Source: Bacillota bacterium
GTDB taxonomy: Bacteria; Bacillota; Clostridia; Peptostreptococcales; Anaerovoracaceae
Direction: 5' to 3'
NCBI GenBank assembly: GCA_022706625.1
Contig: JAKJCD010000036.1
Span: 1 to 12,963 of the forward strand
DNA: 12,963 nt
In this document: positions 1 to 6,741 of the stretch, in pieces
How positions within the stretch are numbered: the stretch's first letter is position 1
Layout: the number at the start of each line of letters is the position of its first letter
Program-made: the position numbers and the translations under genes
Notes under the pieces: generated by a model
What the model saw: only the letters and a program-made list of their open reading frames with translations
Told to the model about the DNA's origin: nothing
The model's database searches: none

Positions 1-1599
1 TTCAAAAGGATGTACGAAAAAGGAGATATTTATAAAGGAGAATACGAGGGCTTGTACTGCACTCCGTGCGAAGCGTTCTGGACAGAGACCCAAGCCGCGG
101 AAGGCAGATGTCCGGATTGCGGCGGGCCGGTTGAAAAAGCAAAGGAAGAGGCATATTTTTTCAGGCTTTCAAAATATCAGGATAAACTCATCGAACTGTT
201 TGAAAACAATGCTGAGTTTCTGCAGCCTGAGAGCCGCCGGAACGAAATGCTCAGCTTTGCACGCCAGGGACTCGAGGATCTCTGCATATCAAGGACTTCC
301 TTTGATTGGGGGATACCCGTGCCTATGGATGAAAAACATGTGATCTATGTATGGCTTGATGCCCTGTCAAACTATATAACAGCATTGGGTTATCCCGACG
401 ATAGGGGTAAATATGATCATTACTGGCCTGCGGATGTTCACTTGGTAGGAAAAGAAATCGTGAGATTTCACTCTGTCATATGGCCTGCTATGTTGATGTC
501 TCTGGATCTGCCGCTGCCCAAAAAGGTCTTGGGCCATGGGTGGATACTGCTTGAAGGCGGCAAGATGTCAAAATCCAGAGGAAACGTGGTAGACCCGGTA
601 AGGCTTATCGAGCGTTACGGAGTAGATGCGCTAAAGTATTTCCTGTTAAGAGAATATACCTTTGGGCAGGATGGGCTGTTTACCAACGAAATAATGCTGG
701 GTCGCATGAACTCTGATTTGGCCAACGATCTGGGCAATCTGGTCAGCCGCACTACCTCTATGATAGAAAAATATAACGGAGGACTGGTCCCTCCGGAAGG
801 GAAAGATGAAGGGATAGACAGCGAACTGAAGAAGATCGCTTTAGGAGCTTCGGCAAAGGTCGAAGCCCATATGGATAAGTTCAATTTCAGCCTGGCACTG
901 GAAGAGATCTGGATCTTGATAAGAAGAACCAATAAATATATAGACGAGACTGCGCCCTGGCTGCTTTCGAGAGATGAAGCAAACAAGGAAAGGTTAAATA
1001 CCGTGCTGCACAACCTGGCTGAATCTCTCAGGATAGTGTCCGTTCTGATCCAGCCTTTTATGCACACAACTTCCGCAAAGATAAGGAAGCAGTTAGGATT
1101 GTGGTTTGCAGATCCCGAGTGGGCAGATACCAAGGTCTTTGACCGTATGAACGGCGAACAGGTAAAAAAAGGAGATGCGATCTTCCCAAGGATGGATATA
1201 GAAAAAGAACTGGCTGAGCTTGAAGCCATGAAGGCCAGTGCAGATCCGGGGACTGTCGGCAAAGAATATCCTCCCATAAAGGATTTGATAGATTATGAGG
1301 ATTTTGCAAAATTGGATTTCAGGGTAGGTTTGGTACAAAGCTGCGAAAAACATCCAAAGGCTGATAAGCTCCTGGTGTTCCAGATCAAAATGGGCAATGA
1401 GGTGCGCCAGGTGCTGTCGGGAGTCGCAGATTGCTATAAGCCGGAGGATCTTTTAGGAAAGAAAGTCATAGTGGTAGCTAATTTGAAGCCCAGGATGCTT
1501 AGGGGGCTGGAATCAAAAGGGATGCTTTTATTTGCGGATAATGGGGAGAGGTATGAGTATCTTACTACTACTGCGCCCGATGGCGAAATCGTCAGCTAG
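1..1599 (+). CDS. metG: Methionyl-tRNA synthetase, 3' part (5' end outside window)
   Basis: Charges tRNA-Met with methionine in the cytoplasm. The reading frame is open from base 1 (codons TTC AAA AGG ATG), so the ATG at 10 is internal and the N-terminal Rossmann part with the HIGH motif is missing. Visible parts: a zinc knuckle with two CxxC pairs (nt 58-69 and 109-120), the catalytic-core stretch with YVWLDAL, the KMSKS signature at nt 562-576 followed by RGNVVDP, the alpha-helical anticodon-binding domain, and a C-terminal EMAPII/Trbp111-type tRNA-binding domain from about nt 1291 (DFAKLDFRVG, HPKADKLL, LKPRMLRGLESKGML). The C-terminal domain is the long, dimerising form common in Bacillota. 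The protein stops at DGEIVS, a few residues earlier than many homologues, which end in a Pro/Gly and Lys/Arg tail. The stop lies 6 bp before an intergenic repeat element. tatD follows on the same strand, a common arrangement. Confidence 0.97.
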   Translation, partial: FKRMYEKGDIYKGEYEGLYCTPCEAFWTETQAAEGRCPDCGGPVEKAKEEAYFFRLSKYQDKLIELFENNAEFLQPESRRNEMLSFARQGLEDLCISRTSFDWGIPVPMDEKHVIYVWLDALSNYITALGYPDDRGKYDHYWPADVHLVGKEIVRFHSVIWPAMLMSLDLPLPKKVLGHGWILLEGGKMSKSRGNVVDPVRLIERYGVDALKYFLLREYTFGQDGLFTNEIMLGRMNSDLANDLGNLVSRTTSMIEKYNGGLVPPEGKDEGIDSELKKIALGASAKVEAHMDKFNFSLALEEIWILIRRTNKYIDETAPWLLSRDEANKERLNTVLHNLAESLRIVSVLIQPFMHTTSAKIRKQLGLWFADPEWADTKVFDRMNGEQVKKGDAIFPRMDIEKELAELEAMKASADPGTVGKEYPPIKDLIDYEDFAKLDFRVGLVQSCEKHPKADKLLVFQIKMGNEVRQVLSGVADCYKPEDLLGKKVIVVANLKPRMLRGLESKGMLLFADNGERYEYLTTTAPDGEIVS

Positions 1600-1605
1600 G
1601 CTTGT

Positions 1606-1760
1606 TAAATTTCCCCAGGGCTATGCCGCTATCGCCGATCGCTCAGTCACGTATATCTGTATACGTTCCTATCGCATCCGGCATCAGCGTCTACGCCCTG
1701 AGCAAATTTTCCTGCGCCTGGAGAAATGCTAAATTTCCCCAGGGCTATGCCGCTATCGCC
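1606..1760. repeat. Foldable intergenic repeat element with two 31-bp direct repeats
   Basis: A perfect 31-bp direct repeat (starting TAAATTTCCCCAGGGC and ending CTATCGCC) occurs at 1606-1636 and 1730-1760, period 124 bp. The DNA between is rich in inverted symmetry: ACGTATA-tctg-TATACGT (1649-1666) is a perfect 7-bp hairpin, and the arms outside it continue to pair imperfectly so that AAATTT..CAGGGC at 1607-1621 faces GCCCTGAGCAAATTT at 1695-1709. A second hairpin, CCTGGAGAAAT (1717-1727) with ATTTCCCCAGG (1733-1743), has one mismatch. No coding frame of note lies inside. It resembles a MITE- or REP-like non-coding element, or one full and one truncated unit of a tandem repeat. Family identity is not established from this window alone. 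Confidence 0.75.
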
Positions 1761-1796
1761 TAACAGCCATTAATGTGTCAATGACGGAGGCCTGGT

Positions 1797-2612
1797 ATGC
1801 TGTTTGATTCCCATACACATATAAATAATGAAACCTACAATGCCCGGCAAAGGGAAGAACTCATCCGGGCTATTGAAGATTCGCATCTGTCCTACGTGAT
1901 GGACATCGGCTTTGATCTGGAGAGCTCTTACGAAGCGTATAAGCACGCAAGCGAACATAGCTGGTGTTATGCCGCCGCAGGCTTTCATCCCCATTATGCG
2001 GATAAAATCGCTGAAGAAGACATGGTTTTGCTCAAGGGATTGGCGGAGAAACCCAAGGTTCAGGCCATTGGCGAGATCGGCCTTGACTATTATCGAAACC
2101 TGTCGGATCCCGAGATACAGCGATATTGGTTTCGAAGGCAGCTGCAGCTTGCTTTGGAGCTTTCCATGCCTGTCGTGATCCACGACAGAGAAGCCAATAA
2201 TGATGTGATGAAGATCCTGAAAGAAGAAGGAGTCTTCGGCAAGTCAAGAACAGATCAGTTCCCGAGACAAAAAGACGGGCTTCCCGATGCGAGGCTCCTC
2301 ATGCATTGTTACTCCGGAAGTCCGGAAATGGCTAAGCAATATATCAAGCTTGGAGCCACCATCTCCATAGCCGGGCCCGTGACTTACAAGAATGCAAGAA
2401 AGCTCATCGATGTGGTTTTTGATACTCCTATCGAGCATTTACTGGTTGAGACCGACGCTCCCTACCTTACTCCGGAACCTTTTCGAGGCCGTCCCAATCA
2501 AGCCCCTTACGTGGAATATACGGTAAGGAAAATCGCCGAGATCAAAGGCATCTCCTATGAAGAAACCGCAAGAATCACCTTAGAGAACGCAAAACGATTT
2601 TTTAACATCTGA
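1797..2612 (+). CDS. tatD: TatD-family metal-dependent hydrolase/deoxyribonuclease
   Basis: TIM-barrel, amidohydrolase-like enzyme of the TatD/YabD family. Members bind divalent metals and have 3'-5' DNase activity in the tested cases; the cytoplasmic role here is inferred. The sequence shows the family motifs in order: DSHTH with metal ligands H6 and H8, GEIGLDYY with E93, VVIHDR with H129, MHCYSG with H170, and VETDAPYLTP with D220. The start ATG at 1797 has GGAGG at 1786-1790, 6 nt upstream. At 271 aa it is slightly longer than the usual 255-260; the extra residues lie around 146-163, between the H129 and H170 motifs, in a charged stretch. It follows metG, as in many Bacillota, separated by the repeat element. 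No own promoter was recognised, so read-through from metG is possible. Confidence 0.95.
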   Translation: MLFDSHTHINNETYNARQREELIRAIEDSHLSYVMDIGFDLESSYEAYKHASEHSWCYAAAGFHPHYADKIAEEDMVLLKGLAEKPKVQAIGEIGLDYYRNLSDPEIQRYWFRRQLQLALELSMPVVIHDREANNDVMKILKEEGVFGKSRTDQFPRQKDGLPDARLLMHCYSGSPEMAKQYIKLGATISIAGPVTYKNARKLIDVVFDTPIEHLLVETDAPYLTPEPFRGRPNQAPYVEYTVRKIAEIKGISYEETARITLENAKRFFNI

Positions 2613-2643
2613 TCATTAAAAATATTTACTTCAAGTGACAACC

Positions 2644-2677
2644 TTCTACAGTTTTCGAATATCTTTTTTACTATGAT
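2644..2677 (+). promoter_or_regulatory. Candidate spoIIE promoter with 0A-box-like sites
   Basis: TTCTACA (2644-2650) matches the Spo0A box TTCGACA at 6 of 7 positions, and TTCGAAT (2654-2660) matches at 5 of 7. The two are 10 bp apart, one helical turn, on the same strand. TATGAT (2672-2677) is a good SigA -10, but no TTGACA lies at 17 bp. In Bacillus subtilis spoIIE is known to be driven by SigA and activated by Spo0A bound near a badly spaced -35, so this layout is plausible. The implied leader is very short because the RBS starts at 2688. Confidence 0.3.
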
Positions 2678-2700
2678 GAAAAAAAAAGGGGTGATTCGCT

Positions 2701-4545
2701 GTGGAATTGTTGTTGGACAACCTGAAAAATGCCTTTTTAAAAGGCAAGCACGGGAAAATAAAAGATATTGCGCTTCCGGACAAGCATTTTCTGATCCGGA
2801 TAGCGGTGTCTTTAAGCCTTGCCTTCCTGCTTGGGAGAACTGCTCTCTGCTATCCTGTAAAACCTGTTTCTATTGCGCTGATCACCGTACTGCTCATGGG
2901 AAGCAAGGCAAATATCTACGCATTCCCGTTTTTATGCATCGGCATGCTATCCGCCGCGGGGACAAGCTATGATTACCTGGGAGATTTGGCGGCACTCCTT
3001 ATTTGCGTGATCGCTTTCCTTTTGCCCGGGGTCAGAAAGTTTCCTACGGCACTTCGATCGCTGGTGGCGGCAGCGATCATGGTTTGCGTGAAAGTTGTTT
3101 ATTATATATGGGCGGGGCTGCTTTTTATATACGACGGTATGTCTATGGCTCTGGATCTGCTTATATTGTTTGCACTGATTTATGTTTTTAAAGAGTTCTT
3201 CCGGATCCTGGACAAAGGGATAGGCTCTGATAGAAATCCTCTTGAAACTCTGATAGTGCTTTCTGTCATGATATTGCTTACCGCAGGCGGGTTTGGAGTA
3301 ATTCAGGCCGGTCCCGTTTCCCTCCTCGGCGTGGTCGCATTTTTTATAACTTTGACTGCAGGATATGGGGTAGGGCCGGCGGGAGGAGGACTTGTGGGCA
3401 TCGTCGCAGGTTTTATTATTATGCTGATGGCTTATGACACCCCTGCTTTGGCCGGTATTCTGGGATGCTGCGGGGCAGTTGCAGGAATATTCAGCGAAAG
3501 GCAAAGGTTGTTTGCGGGGATCTGTTTTGTCGGAACCGCTCTCAGCTTCGGTTTGCTCAAAGGATTTCCGGAATTATATACATCTATATATGTGCCGGTC
3601 ATAGCCGCAATAATATTCGTCCTGCTGCCGGGAAGGCTGATGGACCAGCTGATAAAGCTCCTTTCGCTGCTCAGGCAGGATGACAGTTTTTATGAACTCA
3701 CAGCAAGAAAGAAAGTTAAAGAACGTCTTGAGGAATATGCCGCCCTCTTTTCAAAACTGGCTCTTACCGGCGGCATTGCCGGCTCATATCACCCTGCAAG
3801 GGATATAATGGCACTGCAATTCAAGGGTATGTCAAGAGCCCTTGAAAAGATGGCCCGGGAGCTGTCATGCGAGTACCGGCCTCTAAAGGCAAGAAGCCGC
3901 AGATATGAACTGAGGACCGGAATGGCCAGCTATGGGAAAGAAGGCAGGATCTCCGGGGACAGCTGCCTTTGCGCACCCGTCAGCGAAGGCGAGTTCCTGA
4001 TCGCATTGAGCGACGGCATGGGGCAGGGATTAAAGGCAGCCGAAGAAAGCACCGTTACCGTTAATACTCTTTTCAACCTGGTAAAAGCAGGCTTCGAGGT
4101 GGAGCTGGCTCTTCGTATGGTCAATTCCATACTTTTGCAAAAGTCCGATGATGAGATTTTCTCGACCCTGGATATGGGCTTTATCAATCTTTATACTGGA
4201 AGAGTCAGGATATTCAAGATAGGAGCCGCCATCAGCTTCATAAAGAGGGCAAACGGTGTTAAAGCAATAAAAATGTCTGCACTCCCCTTGGGCATTATCG
4301 AGAAGGTTCCGGTGGAATCCATCTCCATGCAGCTTAAAAAAGGGGATGAGCTCATCATAGTGTCTGACGGGATAACTGAAGCGGAGAAAGGCACAGACGG
4401 CCTGGAATGGGTCAAAAGTGCCATTCTTGAGATCCGGTCAAAGGATCCCCAGACTATGGCGGATCTGATCATCAACCGGGCTGTCCAAAAGTACGGATTG
4501 CGGAAAAAAGATGATATGACGGTAATCGTCGCTCTGGTACAATAA
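2701..4545 (+). CDS. spoIIE: Stage II sporulation protein E, compact form (membrane PP2C phosphatase)
   Basis: Integral membrane serine phosphatase that dephosphorylates SpoIIAA-P in the forespore, so freeing SigF; it also acts at the polar septum. Residues 30-311 form about ten hydrophobic segments. The PP2C/SpoIIE phosphatase domain covers roughly 400-614. Metal-site acids: D420 (SGDS), D438 (SDGMGQG), D556 (SDGITEA), D604/D605 (DDMTV). From memory of B. subtilis SpoIIE (827 aa, D610, D628, D746, D795) the spacings match exactly with an offset of 190. The difference falls between membrane part and phosphatase: only about 110 residues separate residue 311 from D420, against about 280 in B. 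subtilis. The central oligomerisation/FtsZ-interaction region, with the Cys-rich stretch usual in clostridial forms, is thus mostly absent. Start is GTG with GGGGTG (2690-2695 region) just upstream. The neighbouring J-domain gene has its own promoter. Confidence 0.95.
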   Translation: MELLLDNLKNAFLKGKHGKIKDIALPDKHFLIRIAVSLSLAFLLGRTALCYPVKPVSIALITVLLMGSKANIYAFPFLCIGMLSAAGTSYDYLGDLAALLICVIAFLLPGVRKFPTALRSLVAAAIMVCVKVVYYIWAGLLFIYDGMSMALDLLILFALIYVFKEFFRILDKGIGSDRNPLETLIVLSVMILLTAGGFGVIQAGPVSLLGVVAFFITLTAGYGVGPAGGGLVGIVAGFIIMLMAYDTPALAGILGCCGAVAGIFSERQRLFAGICFVGTALSFGLLKGFPELYTSIYVPVIAAIIFVLLPGRLMDQLIKLLSLLRQDDSFYELTARKKVKERLEEYAALFSKLALTGGIAGSYHPARDIMALQFKGMSRALEKMARELSCEYRPLKARSRRYELRTGMASYGKEGRISGDSCLCAPVSEGEFLIALSDGMGQGLKAAEESTVTVNTLFNLVKAGFEVELALRMVNSILLQKSDDEIFSTLDMGFINLYTGRVRIFKIGAAISFIKRANGVKAIKMSALPLGIIEKVPVESISMQLKKGDELIIVSDGITEAEKGTDGLEWVKSAILEIRSKDPQTMADLIINRAVQKYGLRKKDDMTVIVALVQ

Positions 4546-4588
4546 TGCGCCCTTATCCGATTTTCTTATGGAGTTTGAAGCGGAAAAG

Positions 4589-4597
4589 TGCTATAAT
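4589..4597 (+). promoter_or_regulatory. Extended -10 promoter for the J-domain gene
   Basis: TGCTATAAT is a perfect extended -10 (TG-N-TATAAT) of a vegetative SigA promoter. No good -35 is present at 17 bp, which extended -10 promoters tolerate. The start codon of the next gene is 50 bp downstream. A strong AAAAGGAG at 4623-4630 lies 17 nt from that ATG, too far for ordinary use; the nearer CAGGGT (4637-4642) is the likely, weak RBS. Confidence 0.6.
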
Positions 4598-4647
4598 TTA
4601 TTTGGTGCAGAAGACATTTAAGAAAAGGAGCACGGACAGGGTATTTT

Positions 4648-5928
4648 ATGAGTAAATTCATTGATCACTATAGGATGCTGCAGGTGCATCATGAGGCGGG
4701 TCAGGAAATCATCAATGCGGCATACCGATGCTTTTCAAAGATGTACCATCCGGATGTGAACGGCGACAGGGCTGCCACAGAACAAATGAAACTTATAAAT
4801 ATCGCCTATAATACCATCGGAAATCCCAGAAAACGCAGAGATTATCACAAAGAATGGCTGGAATGCCATAACGGCAAAATCGAGAACGGCCTTGAAAACA
4901 TATATCCTCCGGTTAAAAATGAAAAAAGTGCGGCGGAGAAGTTTTACGAAGCCGCAAAAGCCGAAGAGGAATTAGCCAGGGGAGTTTTAGAAGGCTTTTT
5001 CGATGATCTCATTAAAGAACAATGGGAGAAATCCTACAGAAAGCTGACCGCTGCGGACAACCGCAACATACCGTTGGAAGAATACATAGAGTGGAAGAGG
5101 ATCGTATCCCAGCTCTATAAGCTTGGCAATTATAAAATCGATTATTTCAGCACCTATGAAAACTGCGAATATGCGGGAGGTAGCTACCCAAAAATCCTGC
5201 ATTTTTCGGTGACCCTTACCGAAATGGAGATAGTTACAGGCAAGGTAAATCAGGAACAGACTCAAAAGTATGTTGCTCTTGACGGTGGAGAATTTAAGGT
5301 TTGCCTGGGCTATTCTGATCTGAAACCCAGTATACGAAAGTTCAAATACCTGGCCCAGGCACTTCCCAGGACCAATAGGGATGAGATAATAGCTAAGGCC
5401 CTCGACAGCATCGATCCCCTGACGGGCATTTACAGCCGCAGGGGCTTTATCGAGCAGGCGGAAAAGGAGCTTATAAGGAGTTCCAGATACGGCAATCCGC
5501 TGACCCTTGCCACTGTGGAGATCAGACCGGAAAAAGATAAAAATGAAGTTTTTTCAGAGGAGAAGGACGGGATGATCTCCCTTATCTCCGAGACTCTCAG
5601 CGGAAATATCAGGAAAACCGATATCATAGGAAGATGCGGCGATACGGCCATAGCTGTTTTATTTACTGAAACCAAGATCGAAAAAGCAAAGAGCATCACT
5701 ATAAGGCTTCTTGAATCAATCGAAGGAGAAGAGGCGTTGCGTTGCGGGATCTACTGGGCCTGTTCCGCATTTATAAGCGGAGATGCTGAAGAGCTGCTCA
5801 GCGAGACCTTAAGTCAGGCAGTATTGAAAGAAAAGACCGGCGGAGAAAGCGCCGGAATCAAAAAGCTTGGGAAATACGAACTGTCGGATATATTGGACTT
5901 TAATAAAAAAGGGAAGAACCATTTTTAG
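4648..5928 (+). CDS. J-domain protein with degenerate GGDEF-like C-terminus
   Basis: No standard name is known to me. Residues 5-70 are a J domain with the HPD motif at 34-36, which in DnaJ proteins stimulates the ATPase of an Hsp70 partner. There is no Gly/Phe region and no zinc-finger, so it is not DnaJ itself. Residues about 97-225 form a middle domain (LEEYIEWK, then several beta-like stretches ending KYVALDGGEFKVCLGYSDL) that resembles NTF2-like folds; that is inference. Residues 252-400 look like GGDEF: DPLTGIYSRRGF at 256-267 is typical, but the signature GGDEF is replaced by GDTAI (331-335), so diguanylate cyclase activity is unlikely. An RxxD (R322-D325) sits exactly five residues before it, where the c-di-GMP inhibitory site lies. 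It may be a sensor or adaptor. No membrane segment is seen. It lies between spoIIE and, convergently, the fliD operon, with only 14 bp to the fliT-like stop. Confidence 0.85.
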   Translation: MSKFIDHYRMLQVHHEAGQEIINAAYRCFSKMYHPDVNGDRAATEQMKLINIAYNTIGNPRKRRDYHKEWLECHNGKIENGLENIYPPVKNEKSAAEKFYEAAKAEEELARGVLEGFFDDLIKEQWEKSYRKLTAADNRNIPLEEYIEWKRIVSQLYKLGNYKIDYFSTYENCEYAGGSYPKILHFSVTLTEMEIVTGKVNQEQTQKYVALDGGEFKVCLGYSDLKPSIRKFKYLAQALPRTNRDEIIAKALDSIDPLTGIYSRRGFIEQAEKELIRSSRYGNPLTLATVEIRPEKDKNEVFSEEKDGMISLISETLSGNIRKTDIIGRCGDTAIAVLFTETKIEKAKSITIRLLESIEGEEALRCGIYWACSAFISGDAEELLSETLSQAVLKEKTGGESAGIKKLGKYELSDILDFNKKGKNHF

Positions 5929-5942
5929 CACAGAAATCGGTA

Positions 5943-6344
5943 TTATTTTTTATAGTCAAACAGTCTGCCGCTTTGGTCTGTCTGATCTCCGTAACCGTAA
6001 TCGGTGATCCTTTTCTCCATGGCGGCGGTTTTTATGGATTCTAAAGTTTTAAGCCGGATATCGCTGATGGATGCGGCAATATCTTTGTCAAGAGCCAGTA
6101 TGAGGCTTATCATCTGATCTATCCTATCCTTTTCATCCTCAGTGCAAGAATGGGCGTCTTCGCTGCTATAAGCCTCCTCCAACTCCTGCAGATCTTCAAG
6201 GACAGCTTCTCTTGCAGCAAGATGAATGTCATAGGACTCCCAATTCTCGATGCTGCTGAGCAGCTCTTCACTTATATGAAGATACTGCTTGAGAAATGCC
6301 ATTTTGTTCGAATAGTAATCGCTGTGGCGGTCAGAATATATCAT
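5943..6344 (-). CDS. FliT-like small helical protein, probable flagellar export chaperone
   Basis: A 133-residue, acidic, probably all-helical protein with no recognisable catalytic motif. Its start overlaps the fliS stop in an ATGA arrangement (6341-6344), so it is translationally coupled to fliS and is the last gene of fliD-fliS. In many flagellated bacteria this position holds FliT, the chaperone of the cap protein FliD, or a FlgN-like chaperone, and size and helical character agree. Sequence identity to FliT is not obvious by eye, so the function rests mainly on context. The C-terminal part ends in DYKK and the gene converges with the J-domain gene 14 bp away; no clear terminator hairpin lies between them. 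Confidence 0.75.
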   Translation of the reverse strand: MIYSDRHSDYYSNKMAFLKQYLHISEELLSSIENWESYDIHLAAREAVLEDLQELEEAYSSEDAHSCTEDEKDRIDQMISLILALDKDIAASISDIRLKTLESIKTAAMEKRITDYGYGDQTDQSGRLFDYKK

Positions 6345-6721
6345 TTCATGCCCTTTACCCTAGCCAATTTGTCGGCTTGCCTGAAGGTGACCTTAAGCTC
6401 GTCAATGAGCCCGAGGAGCTGCTTCATCAGTTCAACATCTTTATTTGAATTGGCTTCGTATAATTTTTCAATCAGAAATAGGTACAGATCATTCAGCTCA
6501 ACGGAGATGGCCTGATTCATATCCAGGGAATTGTTCAAGGCTTTTAATATTTTCTGGGCTTTCGCGATGGAGTTAAAAGATTTAACAGCATCGCTGTTTG
6601 CCGTAAAAATGGCCATGGAAACCTGTTTTGAAGCCTCCTCAAATAACCTTACCACCAATTCCCCGTTGGTAAGGGTCTGTAGAGTCTGGGATTTGTACTG
6701 TTCGTATAGATTCGCTTGCAT
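6341..6721 (-). CDS. fliS: Flagellar export chaperone FliS
   Basis: Cytosolic chaperone that binds the C-terminal tail of flagellin and keeps it unpolymerised until export. The 126-residue length is typical. The N-terminus (ANLYEQYKSQTLQTLTNGEL) has the usual FliS pattern of YxxxxV/LxTxxxxxLVxxLFEE, followed by four predicted helices; the stretch SLDMNQAISVELNDLYLFL matches the helix with the Lxxxxx(S/G)xxLxxLYxY signature. It starts 20 nt after fliD with AAAGGGGA as RBS, and its stop overlaps the next gene. It should be transcribed from the sigma-28 promoter ahead of fliD, together with its client flagellin under the same regulon. Confidence 0.95.
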   Translation of the reverse strand: MQANLYEQYKSQTLQTLTNGELVVRLFEEASKQVSMAIFTANSDAVKSFNSIAKAQKILKALNNSLDMNQAISVELNDLYLFLIEKLYEANSNKDVELMKQLLGLIDELKVTFRQADKLARVKGMK

Positions 6722-6741
6722 GGTTATATCCCCTTTACTTC

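Noticed and set aside
615..1277. A 220-codon open frame on the minus strand inside metG
   Set aside because: It is fully antisense to strongly recognisable metG sequence, is Ser-rich without family features, and has no RBS or promoter of its own.
1606..1760. The two 31-bp repeats as a CRISPR array
   Set aside because: Only two copies, a 93-bp gap full of its own inverted symmetry, and no cas genes in the window.
2947..3504. A 185-codon His/Cys/Gln-rich open frame on the minus strand inside spoIIE
   Set aside because: Composition is that of an antisense shadow of membrane-protein codons; spoIIE on the plus strand explains the region.
5929..5942. A terminator between the J-domain gene and the fliT-like gene
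   Set aside because: Only short T-runs and a 4-bp imperfect stem are present in the 14-bp gap and the gene ends.
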